Source: Caldilineaceae bacterium
GTDB lineage: Bacteria > Chloroflexota > Anaerolineae > Caldilineales > Caldilineaceae
NCBI GenBank assembly: GCA_019637695.1
Contig: JAHBVG010000005.1
Location: 62,001-126,000 of the forward strand
Length of the DNA: 64,000 nt
Reading direction: 5' to 3'
Below are positions 37,296 through 46,900 of the stretch, in pieces. Positions within the stretch are counted from its first letter, which is position 1. The number at the start of each line of letters is the position of its first letter. The notes under the pieces were generated by a model, which was not told the DNA's origin, searched no databases, and worked only from the letters and a program-made list of their open reading frames with translations. A program made the position numbers and the translations under genes.

Positions 37296-38429
37296 TCACT
37301 GAACGCAGATCTGGCGCAACACATCCTCATCCGGCGCAACGCCAACGCCGGGATAATCGTTGAGATAGACGCTGCCGCCCCGCTCCATCGTTGCCTTCTG
37401 TGGGAAGAGAGCGGATTCATCGGTGAATTGGCTGCCGTTGAGCGCAGCGGGACCGGCGAAACCAAAGGCCAACGCCACCTGTGCGACAGCCACTTTGGTC
37501 AAGAAACCGTCGGTGAGACCGCTGACGAGGAGGGGCAGGCCAGCGGCAGCGGCCACACCGATCTGTTGGAGCGTGGGCCAGATCCCGCCGCTGCGCGTGA
37601 CTTTGATCACAAGATAGTCCACCAATCCCTCGGCGGTATAGTGGAAGAAATCAGTCGCGCCCACGCTGGCTTCATCCACCGCCAGGGGGATGGCGGTCTG
37701 CTGGCGGAGCGCCCGCATCTGCCCGAATTGATCGGCGGGCAGCGGCTGCTCCAATAGATCCACGCCGATGGACTCGAAGGCGCGGGCCACACGCCTCGCC
37801 TCGTGGAGTTGAAAGCCCTGATTGGCGTCTGCCCATACAAACCCACCTGCGGGGATCTCGGCGGCGACCGTCTCCGCTGCTTCCACATCGGTTTCGGGGG
37901 CGACAGCAGCCTTGAAGTTGAAATGGCGGAAGCCAACTTCCTTCGCCTCGCCCATCTCCGCCAGGATCGAGGAGCGGTCGTGGCCGGTGAGTGTATAGCT
38001 CAGATCCATCACCCGGCGCTCATCGCTGCCGCCGAGAAAGGACCGCAGGCTCATCCCCGCGGCTTTGGCGCAGAGATCGTGGATCGCCATATCCAGCGCA
38101 GCGCGGGCGATGGGCTGGCCTGGGCTGGGGGCGCGACCCAACGTGCGCTGCATCCGCCGGTGCAGATCCCAGCGATCGTGGCTCGGCATCCCGATCACGG
38201 CTGGGGCCAGATAGCGGCGCAGCGTCTCGGTCACCGTCTCCAACGTCTCATAGGACCAGCCCGTGACCGGGCGTCCTTCGCCCCAACCGGTACGGCCCTC
38301 GCTATCTGTCACCTTGACGAAGATGTGCGGCGCCGTCCCTCCAGCCTTCCCCGCCGACCCCGATGCAAAGCTGAACGAGCGGATCATCGGCAGCCGCACG
38401 GGGAAAACCTCTACAGATTCAATGTGCAT
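37296..38429 (-). CDS. Mandelate racemase/muconate lactonizing enzyme family protein
   Basis: About 377 residues from ATG 38429, with AAGGAG six bases upstream. The N-terminal capping domain begins 'MHIESVEVFPVRLPM'. The barrel carries metal ligands in 'VWADANQGF', 'DLLEQPLP' and 'LAVDEASVG', and a later Lys in 'DYLVIKVTRSGG', as in the MLE/dipeptide-epimerase subgroups. The usual KxK base motif reads NFK ('FRHFNFKAAV'): the second Lys is kept, the first is Asn. The enzyme should abstract a proton alpha to a carboxylate; the substrate (sugar acid, dipeptide or other) is open. The gene follows a Gfo/Idh/MocA gene in the same direction. Confidence 0.85.
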   Translation of the reverse strand: MHIESVEVFPVRLPMIRSFSFASGSAGKAGGTAPHIFVKVTDSEGRTGWGEGRPVTGWSYETLETVTETLRRYLAPAVIGMPSHDRWDLHRRMQRTLGRAPSPGQPIARAALDMAIHDLCAKAAGMSLRSFLGGSDERRVMDLSYTLTGHDRSSILAEMGEAKEVGFRHFNFKAAVAPETDVEAAETVAAEIPAGGFVWADANQGFQLHEARRVARAFESIGVDLLEQPLPADQFGQMRALRQQTAIPLAVDEASVGATDFFHYTAEGLVDYLVIKVTRSGGIWPTLQQIGVAAAAGLPLLVSGLTDGFLTKVAVAQVALAFGFAGPAALNGSQFTDESALFPQKATMERGGSVYLNDYPGVGVAPDEDVLRQICVQ

Positions 38430-38444
38430 GGTGATCTCCTTTGG

Positions 38445-38472
38445 GCGGACCGCGGACGGCAGACGATGGACA
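38445..38472. repeat. GCGGACC-family heptamer repeat
   Basis: GCGGACC, GCGGACG, GCAGACG and ATGGACA follow in exact 7-base register, between the two sugar-catabolism genes. The unit is related to the array at 21069. Confidence 0.75.
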
Positions 38473-38506
38473 ATAAATCCAATACCCAATATCCGATCCC
38501 CAGTCC

Positions 38507-39583
38507 CTACGCCCCATTCATCGCATAGTAAAACGGATCATTGCGGTCGATCTCGCCGCGAAGGACGGGCTGGCCGGTGATAGCGGACTTGTAGAGACTG
38601 GCGAGGAATTCAAGGGTTGGGCGCACGTCGGGACCGCTCACCGGTGGGCGCTGGCCTGCCTTCATGGCATCGACAAAGTGGGTCAACTGCGCCGCATGGG
38701 AAGAGGGAATCTCGGCGGGCAAGTTCTGTAGCTGCGTCATCACCTCGGAAGCCTCAACGCCGGGAAGGCCACTGAAGCGCCAATGATCGTTGCGATAGCT
38801 GTAGAGATGGGTCAACTCCACGGTAGCCTTTTGGAAATCCAGCCGCAGGTACGACTCCTCGCGCGGGGAGAGGACGCTGTTGGTAATGCTGCCCATCGCT
38901 CCGTTGGCAAAGCGCACCAACGCCATCGACACATCCTCGACTTCGATCTCACGGTCCAGGGTGCCCATCATCGCTCGCACCTCGCTCCACTCGCCGTAGA
39001 GCCAGAGGAAGAAGTCCATGGCATGGATGCCGTGGCCCATGCTGCATCCGCCCAACTCGGTGGCCCACTTCCCTCGCCAGGGGACGGCATAGTAGGCCGG
39101 TGTGCGATACCATGTCGTGTTGCAGACCCCCACCAGCGGACGGCCCAACGCGCCAGCATTGATCAATGCCTTGAGGTGCTGTCCGCCCGATCCAAAACGC
39201 CATTGGAAGACGCTGCTGCAATAGTTGCCCGTGCGCGCTTCGGCCTCCTCAATGCGATCCATCTCGGCCAGCGAGGCGCAGAGAGGCTTTTCGCACATCA
39301 CCCACGCCCCTGCTTCAAGGCTCTGCACGATGAGATCTGCGTGTGTCCCCGGCGGCGTGGCGATCATCACCAGATCTGGGCTTTCGGCGGCGAGCATCTG
39401 CGCCACATCGGTGTACATGTGGGGGACGCCGTGCGTCTCTCCAAACGCGCGCACCCTGTCGTCGTCGATATCCACGGCCGCGGCCAACTGCACCCGATCC
39501 TTCTCATGCTGCGTCGCCGCCACATGAGAACGGGCAATGCCGCCTGTGCCGATGATGGCTGCGCGCAAAAGAAAGTCTGTCAT
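38507..39583 (-). CDS. Gfo/Idh/MocA-family oxidoreductase
   Basis: A 358-residue NAD(P)-dependent dehydrogenase. The Rossmann motif is 'AAIIGTGGIARSHVAA', and 'VMIATPPGTHADLIVQSLEAG' and the hallmark 'VMCEKPLCASLAEMD' follow. The C-terminal half holds 'GGCSMGHGIHAMDFFLWLYG', with the probable catalytic His. Members oxidise sugars, inositols or related polyols. Together with the enolase-superfamily gene it may form a short catabolic operon for a sugar or sugar acid. Confidence 0.9.
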   Translation of the reverse strand: MTDFLLRAAIIGTGGIARSHVAATQHEKDRVQLAAAVDIDDDRVRAFGETHGVPHMYTDVAQMLAAESPDLVMIATPPGTHADLIVQSLEAGAWVMCEKPLCASLAEMDRIEEAEARTGNYCSSVFQWRFGSGGQHLKALINAGALGRPLVGVCNTTWYRTPAYYAVPWRGKWATELGGCSMGHGIHAMDFFLWLYGEWSEVRAMMGTLDREIEVEDVSMALVRFANGAMGSITNSVLSPREESYLRLDFQKATVELTHLYSYRNDHWRFSGLPGVEASEVMTQLQNLPAEIPSSHAAQLTHFVDAMKAGQRPPVSGPDVRPTLEFLASLYKSAITGQPVLRGEIDRNDPFYYAMNGA

Positions 39584-39608
39584 TATGGTCTACCTTTCCT
39601 CATGGTTT

Positions 39609-39629
39609 GTGTTGCGTGTTGGGTGTTAG
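39609..39629. repeat. GTGTTGC heptamer repeat
   Basis: GTGTTGC, GTGTTGG and GTGTTAG in exact 7-base register upstream of the Gfo/Idh/MocA gene. Confidence 0.65.
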
Positions 39630-39727
39630 CGTACTTTCGAGTGGAGGAGTTGTCAAGGTGGACGACCGTTGAGGACGAGGGGTTAGCAAGTGAGCGAACG
39701 TCCATGCATGACCGCTTTCCCAACAAA

Positions 39728-40105
39728 TTACAACAATGCTCTGGCAAGCGCACGCAACAAGGATAGAAACGCGTTGCCGAGCGCTTCTGTCCACTCGCCA
39801 AGATGCTCCCATACGTAGATGCTGCCTTCACGTTCAAACAGGGCAAAATCCCAAAAAAGTGTAATAAAAATTAAAACAACAAACCAACCGAAGACCCAAG
39901 TTGCACAGCCCGTGACGCCTCGACTGGCACTGACTAACGGCGCTGCGCCAGCGCTAAGGCTGGGGGCAATAGAATCCCAAGCTTTGTCCCAGTTCTTTTT
40001 CGATTCGACGGATTTTCGTCGCACCCAAGAGGCTACAACAATAAAAAATATCGCAAGGATAATGCTGGGGGTAACTTCAATGAGAATCGGTGTGTCAAGA
40101 TCCAT
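39728..40105 (-). CDS. Small membrane protein of unknown function
   Basis: A 125-residue protein with an N-terminal helix ('EVTPSIILAIFFIVVASWV') and a second helix ('GWFVVLIFITLFWDFALF'), a basic segment between them, and a hydrophobic C-terminal end. AAGGAGG eight bases before the ATG supports it as a real gene. It is divergent from the hypothetical gene at 40205. No family is recognised. Confidence 0.6.
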   Translation of the reverse strand: MDLDTPILIEVTPSIILAIFFIVVASWVRRKSVESKKNWDKAWDSIAPSLSAGAAPLVSASRGVTGCATWVFGWFVVLIFITLFWDFALFEREGSIYVWEHLGEWTEALGNAFLSLLRALARALL

Positions 40106-40118
40106 CGTTTATTCCTCC

Positions 40119-40146
40119 TTGCTAATTAGAACATTTGTGCTATAAT
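40119..40146 (+). promoter_or_regulatory. Promoter of the hypothetical gene at 40205
   Basis: TTGCTA at 40119-40124 and a perfect TATAAT at 40141-40146 with a 16-base spacer, about 58 bases upstream of the ATG. Confidence 0.55.
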
Positions 40147-40204
40147 TGTTAACAATACCTCGCTTGTTTTTCACTACAACACCGAACCAATTAGGGAGCG
40201 TCCA

Positions 40205-40666
40205 ATGTCAATCATGGATCTACTCGATGACTTTGTTTTTGGGCCGTTCAATCTCATCGACCGCGCCGAAGGGCTGCTCTCGGGCATTCGCTATGGCGAT
40301 TTGGGCCGTCAGTTTGCCATTCCTCGCGCCGATAAGGGTGGACCCTTCACTCTGGCCGAAATCGAAGATCTACTCGCCCGTTATGGGGTAGTCGTTTTCG
40401 GGCGTACTCACGACGCCAACCACATGTACTTCCATGTCAAGAAGCGACAGGCGCGCTGGGCGGAATATCTCATGCTTCATGCCGGTGTGGAACTCTGCAA
40501 CCCCACGGTGGATGAGCGCAACCCTGGCTATGCTGCATCCCATGCGCCGGGGTGGATGCCTCGTCCCTGGTCAGAGACCGAGCGCGTGGAGCCGACTCAG
40601 ACGCCAGGCCAAAAGGTAGAATCAGCAGGGTTCGCAGGCATTGTCGATTGGCTGAACCGTTTATAG
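40205..40666 (+). CDS. Hypothetical protein
   Basis: A 153-residue soluble protein with a good ribosome-binding site (GGGAG, six bases before the ATG) and a promoter upstream, so expression is likely. The central part ('IEDLLARYGVVVFGRTHDANHMYFHVKK', split by short turns) looks like a small alpha/beta domain, and the C-terminus is Pro/Trp-rich. No family is recognised. It converges on the giant gene, with a shared terminator between them. Confidence 0.55.
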   Translation: MSIMDLLDDFVFGPFNLIDRAEGLLSGIRYGDLGRQFAIPRADKGGPFTLAEIEDLLARYGVVVFGRTHDANHMYFHVKKRQARWAEYLMLHAGVELCNPTVDERNPGYAASHAPGWMPRPWSETERVEPTQTPGQKVESAGFAGIVDWLNRL

Positions 40667-40855
40667 GCTCACCGGTTGATGGTCACTCGGAGCCGAGGAA
40701 AAGAGGCAGCGATGTGGGCAACGGAGACGTCACCGAGTGGATAATTTCAGCCGCATAAAAGTGGCTGTTGCTGGTAGTATAGCGGTTTGGCGAAGGGGAG
40801 GCAAACTTCCCTGATACACACGTAGGTCTGGCTGTAGAAACTGGAGAGTCATCAG

Positions 40856-40900
40856 GGAACGGGGTTCCAGCGCGGTCACGCAGCGCCGGAACCCCGTTCC
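40856..40900. terminator. Bidirectional terminator between convergent genes
   Basis: GGAACGGGGTTCCAGCGC (40856-40873) is inverted at 40883-40900 with one G-T pair and a 9-base loop. It ends two bases before the stop of the giant gene and follows the gene ending at 40666. No long T-run is present. Confidence 0.65.
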
Positions 40901-40901
40901 G

Positions 40902-43900
40902 TTATCGGTTGATCAAGGGCAGGAAGATCCGCTCGTTGGTCATCGCCTCGGTCGAGCCGTCTGCGCGCACAGGCCCGTAGAGATGGGTGCTGCCGTCGAT
41001 CTCCACCTCTTGCAGCCAGTAATAGAAACCGGCTACTCCCGCTCGATCCACAAGGGTGTAGCTGGCGCCGACACTGGGGTTGCCTCGCGCTGGGATCCAA
41101 TCCGAGTTCACCTGAATTGGATTTTCCCACATGGAGCTTGGCGTGCGCCAGAGATAGAACCCCCAGCTATCGATCTCAAGACCAGTGGTCCACTCGATGC
41201 GAACCCCCTCGGCTATTGGCACGGCTCGGAAAGCGATCAAGGTCAAAGCTGAGGGATCCAACAGAAGGACCGATTGGCCGACGAAGCCAAAATCCCGGCT
41301 TTGATCGCTGCGCGCTTCGGCGTTGAGGACAATGGCGCTCACCTGTAGATCGGCATTGACCACAACTGTCAATTGTCGGGTCGCACTGACCTGGGGTAGC
41401 AGCGTGCCCAGCGGCCAGATCACGAGAGGGGCATGGTTGGCGGATGTGATATAACCAGCCACTGTTACCCCCTCTGGACAGGTTTCCACAGGCGTGGTTC
41501 CTTCGGGCGGCAACGCGATCAACTCGGTATTGGTCAGCGCTGCCGTGCCTATATTGGTCACGATGAGATCGTAGACGATACACTCACCGGGATCCACAGT
41601 CGAGAGGGGCGGGGGAACGCTGGTCACATCGAGTCGAATTGCTGCCAGCTCCACTGCGATCTGCGCTTCGGCTGCCCCCAGATTCACCCCATCCCCGTGT
41701 TCGTCCACAGCAGCGATAATGCGCGCCTGATTGATCACTGTCGCATGGGAAGCCGTCACCGAGAACGAAACCGTGTAGCTGATGACACCGCCTGGCGGTA
41801 GATTCCCCAATCCGGCAGTAATGTCGTCCCAGAGGATCTGGCCTGTGCTGAGCTGGCTGGGGGGCAATGCGGCGCTGCGGTAGTGGAGCTGCGTTGCGCT
41901 GTACACATCCGACACGCGAATGCCATCCAACCGTGTATCGCCTGTGTTTGTGAATGTCAAGGTGAAGGTAATAGGTGCGCTGGCGATAGCATAATCCCAT
42001 CCCTCACTCAGTGATTTTCCAATGGTCAGCCGCGGATGGGTGACGCGTACCCCGGCGCCGTCCTGGGCTGTGGGGGCGACCATACCTGTTCCGTCCTGTG
42101 CGCCCATCACCGTCGAGATCTGCCCGCTCTGTTTGCCCGATAGCAGATCGGTGCTGGCCGCGGCGCGGTAACGGATCGTCACTTCGGTGACAGCATTGAG
42201 GGCCAACGGCATATTTGCGGCCAGGTTGTTCCACCGCAACACCCCAGAGGAGATCTCATCTGGCGCTGGGTTCGCCGCCAAGTAGGTCAGATAGTCGTTG
42301 GCGAAGGATTGTATGAGCGGGACCAGGATCAGGGCTGCGTCGCCCGTGTTGGTAATGCGCACGGTGAAGGTCATCTCCTGGCCGACTGTGACTATCCCAT
42401 CGGCGGCGGCTCCGCTCCGAGCCAGCGTCAGGTCCACAGCTACCGCCGGGTTGGCTGTGGCGGTGGGCGTACTTGATGCTGTGGACGACGGAGTAGCCGA
42501 GGGGGTCGCTGTCGCCGTAGCTGTCGCCGTCGCTGTTGGCGTGGCCGTGGCTGTCCCCGACGGCGTGATGGTTGCTGTCGGCGTGCCCGAAGAGGTCGCT
42601 GTCGCCGTAGCTGTCGCCGTCGCTGTTGGCGTGGCCGTGGCTGTCCCCGACGGCGTGATCGTTGCTGTCGGCGTGCCCGAAGAGGTGGCCGTCGCTGTCG
42701 CTGTCGCAGTCGCTGTTGGCGTGGCCGTGGCTGTCCCCAACGGCAGGATCGTTGCTGTCGGCGATGGTGTGGCTGTAGGTGTCGCCATACTATCTATCGT
42801 CGCTGTCGGTGTAGCCGTCGTCGTTGCTGTGTTCTCCGATGTGGGAGTCGGTGTGGCAGTCGCCGTCGCTGTGTTCTCTGATGTCGGTGTCGGTGTGGTT
42901 GTCGCCGTCGCTGTGTCCCCCACTGTCGGCGTCGGTGTGGAAGTCGCTGTATTCTCCACTGTCGGTGTCGGCGTGTTTGTCGCCGTCGCTGTGTTGTCCG
43001 ATGTCGGTGTCGGCGTGGAAGTAGCTGTGTTGTCTGATGTCGGCGTCGGTGTGGAAGTCGCTGTATTCTCCACTGTCGGCGTCGGTGTGGAAGTCGCTGT
43101 CGCTGTGTTCTCCACTGTCGGCGTCGGTGTGGAAGTCGCTATCGCTGTGTTCTCCACTGTCGGCGTCGGTGTGGAAGTCGCTGTCGCTGTGTTCTCCACT
43201 GTCGGCGTCGGTGTGGAAGTCGCTGTATTCTCCACTGTCGGCGTCGGTGTGGAAGTCGCTGTATTCTCCACTGTCGGCGTCGGTGTGGCTGTCGCTGTGT
43301 TCTCCACTGTCGGCGTCGGTGTGGAAGTCGCTGTGTTGTCCGATGTCGGCGTCAGTGTGGCTGTCGCCGTCGCTGTGTCCGATGTCGGCGTCGGCGTCGG
43401 TGTGGAAGTCGCTGTCGCTGTGTTCTCCACTGTCGGCGTCGGTGTGGAAGTCGCTGTCGCTGTGTTCTCCACTGTCGGAGTCGGTGTGGCTGTCGCCGTC
43501 GCTGTGTCCTCCACTGTCGGCATCGGTGTGGCAGTCGCTGTCGCTGTGTTCTCCGCCGTCGCTGTGGATGTGGGAGTTGCTGTCTCCGTGGGTGTGACTG
43601 TCACCGTCGGTGTCGCCGTCGGCGCGCCGGAGATGACCACAATCTCCGTGGTGTACTCGCTAAAGCCGCCATCCTTGTCGGCGATGCGGGCGGTGACCGT
43701 GCGAGTCACCACCCCCGTGAGGAAGCTGGCGGGAACGGTGACGGTGTCGCTCACCACGTCGGTGAGTTCAAACGTGCCGTCGCTGTTGAAGTCGTAGCTG
43801 TAGACGAAGCCGGCGGCCGTGTCCGCCCCGGACGGGTCAGATTGGTCGCTGAAGCTGACCGTGGCTGTCTCCCCATCGTTCACTGGACCGTCGTTGCTCA

Positions 43901-46900
43901 GGGTCGCGGTCGGGGCTACGTTCGCCACGGTCACTGTCACGCTGGTCGTGATGATGGCCGTCTGGTCGCTGACCGCGGCGGCGATATTCTCCACCACAGT
44001 CGGTCCATCATCTAGCAGCAGATTGTAGGTGTAGGTCACCGCCTCGCCTGCAGACAGGGAGATGCCCGCGGCCAGAGTCCCGGTGAGGTTGTCGCTCACA
44101 TCCACACCTGTGGTGGGACTTTGCCCGGTGTTGGTGACAGTGACGGTGAAGAGGACCGTCGCGCCTTCATCCACCTCTGTGCCGCTGGCCTGCTTTGTCA
44201 CGGTCAGGGATGGGCCGCTCAGGATGGTAAAGGGTGCGGAACCGGTGTTATTGGTCAGCGTGAGTTCGTTGCTGGCCGTGATGAAGGCGGTGTTGGTGAT
44301 GGTGGCTCCATAGAGCGCGAAATTGTTGGTCAGGGTGCCGGTGACGGTGATAAAACCGCCAACATCGGACAGTAGATCCTCGATCTGCCAGGTGTAGGGC
44401 GATGTGCCCGTCTGGGTGATAGCCACGCCGCTGCTGATCACCCCGGTTACGTCGATTTCGGCGGGGATGGTGTCGGTGAGGATCACCCCTTCGGCAATCC
44501 CCGTGCCCGTGTTGGTGAAGCGCAGGGTATAGGTGAGAGATTCGCCAAGCCCCAGCACCGTCGGCGTCACGCTCTTCGACACGATCATATCTACCCAATC
44601 ATCGTTGAGGATGGCGCCGATGCCATCGCTCTTGCTGACAAAGACGTTCGGCATGCTGGTAAACGCGCCGGAAAGGAAAAGGTAGAAGGTTTCGTCTGCT
44701 TCCACAAAGAGATCGCCGTTGACGGTAATCGTCACCGTCTGCGAGGCGGCCAGATTGGCCGGGAAAGTGACGCCGCCGCTGGCTGGGTTGTAGTCGTTGT
44801 CGCTGACCAGCGCTGTTCCGTCGCCGGTTGTCCAGGGCACAAAGACAGTGCTGGCCACCGGATTGGTAAGGGTGATAGTGAAGACGAAGTCGGTTGTGCC
44901 ACTCTGCCCCTCATAGAGGGTGACATCGTCCACGGTGACGCCTGCGCTGTCGTCGTTCAGGATCGTGCCCGTGGCGCTGGCAGGCGCGCCCATGCGATAG
45001 CCCGCGCCTGACGTCACCGTCAGAATGACCGTCTCGTCCAATTCCACCAGGCTGTCGGCAAAGGGTTCAACCGTCACGGTGACTGTCCCACTGCCAGCCG
45101 GAATCGTCACTGCGCCGCTGCTGGCGCTGAAACTATCTGCGCCGCTCTGGCTGTAATCGTTGCCAAAGATCGCTGTCCCGCCCACAGCGAAGTTGACTGT
45201 CATCGGGTCGGCCGTCGGCCCGGTGCGGGTGAAGGTGAAGGTGAGGGCAACGCCCCCATCTTCCGTCACGGCAGCAGGCGAGACGCCAATCGTCACAAAC
45301 GGATCGAGGACGCTGAAACTGGCTTCTGCCGCACCGTCGCTGCTGGCGTGGCTGTAGACTGCGGTGTTGGTGATGACTTCGCTGTAGTCGCCGGTGTGGG
45401 TGACGGCAAAGGTGAAGGTGATCGACGTGCTGGCCGAAAGCGTGCCTGTCCACGCGATCTCGTTGCCGTACTTTAATGCGTTGTCCGGCTGCTCATCCCA
45501 CCCGGCAAAGGTGACGCTGACCGGCAGGGTGTCAATGAGCAGCACCTCCATGGCGTTGGCGTCCCCGCTGTTGGAAAGAACCAGGGTATAGGTCACCATG
45601 CTGCCCTGTTCCACACCTGTCGTCGGCGTGGCCGTTTTTGTCAGGGAGAGACTGGGGGCAAAGTCAGACTCATACGCGCCGATGTCGCAGGCCACGCTTT
45701 GGGGACGGGTGAAGCCCCGTTGATCGTCGCTGAGCAGCGCGTTGCTGTCGTCTACGCAGCCCGCCGGGTTGCCCCCATCAATGGCTGGGGAACCCGACAG
45801 CAGGGCATGGGTGAGGGGCTGGTAGCCGGGAGCCGCGCCGTTGTCGGCCAACGGAGCGATGATCGCAAGGATGCCCAACTGATCCCCGACAGCCGTAAAG
45901 CCGCTGGTGTTGCTGCTGTCGCCGATCAGATTGTAGCCGCCAGAGGTGAAGTCGCCGTAGGCGTCTGGATCGCCGCGGCGCACACTGTTTTCTGCCACCA
46001 GGCTATTTTGCAGGGCAAAGGCCATGCCGGTTTCAGCGAAGATGCCGCCGCTGTTGAGGCTGGCGTAGTTGTACGCCACGGTCACATTGAAGAGGGAAAC
46101 CGAACCGTCGTCGTTGGCAATGCCGCCGCCCTTGCCACCCTCAGCCCGGTTGCCGCTGACGGTGGTGTTGACCAGAGTGATAGGCGCGCCGGACATCAGG
46201 TAGACGCCGCCGCCGCTCAGAGTGCTGCTGTTCTGCGCCAGAATGCTGTGGGTGACGGTCAGCGGCGCCTCGGCGTGGATGCCGCCGCCATCGCCGGTTT
46301 CCTCGCCGTCGCCGGCGCTGTTGCCAATCACCTGGCTGCGTTCGATGTAGAGATCGCTGTCGGAGTCAATCCCGCCGCCGCTGTCCCCGGCTCTGTTGTA
46401 GTTGATCGTGCTGCTGATGATGCGGGTAAATTCGTAGTCGTTGTCAATGCCGCCGCCGTCGTCCCTGGCCTGGTTGTAGTCCACTGAACTGTTGATGATG
46501 GTAAGCGTCCAGGCGGAAGAGATGCCGCCGCCGTCGTCCTCGGCCTGGTTGTGGCTGACTGTGCTGTTGACAATCTCCGTTGCGCCGCCGTAGACAAGCA
46601 ACCCGCCGCCGTCGTTCGTGGCCCGGTTGTAACGGACCGCGCTGCTGAAGATATTTGCTTCGCCGCTGTAGATGTACAGCCCGCCGCCTTCTTCTGCTTC
46701 GTTGTACTCCACCGTGCTGTCGGTGACGGTCAGTGTGCCAGAGGAATCAATGCCGCCGCCGGTGTAGAGCGCTGTGTTGCTCACAATCTGGCTGTTGTAC
46801 ACCTCCAGTACGCCGGCTACGTTGGATATAATACCGCCGCCATACTCTGCACTGTTATGCTTGATCTGTGTACTGTCCGTGACAACCAGTGTGCTGGTCA

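Noticed and set aside
43000..43560. Regular repeats that might suggest a CRISPR array
   Set aside because: The repeats are in-frame codons of a Thr/Pro linker with no unique spacers and no cas genes in the window.
42298..43797. Long plus-strand reading frame of about 500 codons, very rich in Val, Gly and Ala
   Set aside because: It is the antisense of the Thr/Pro repeat tract of the giant gene; repeats in the sense strand keep the opposite strand free of stops. No start signal or family match.
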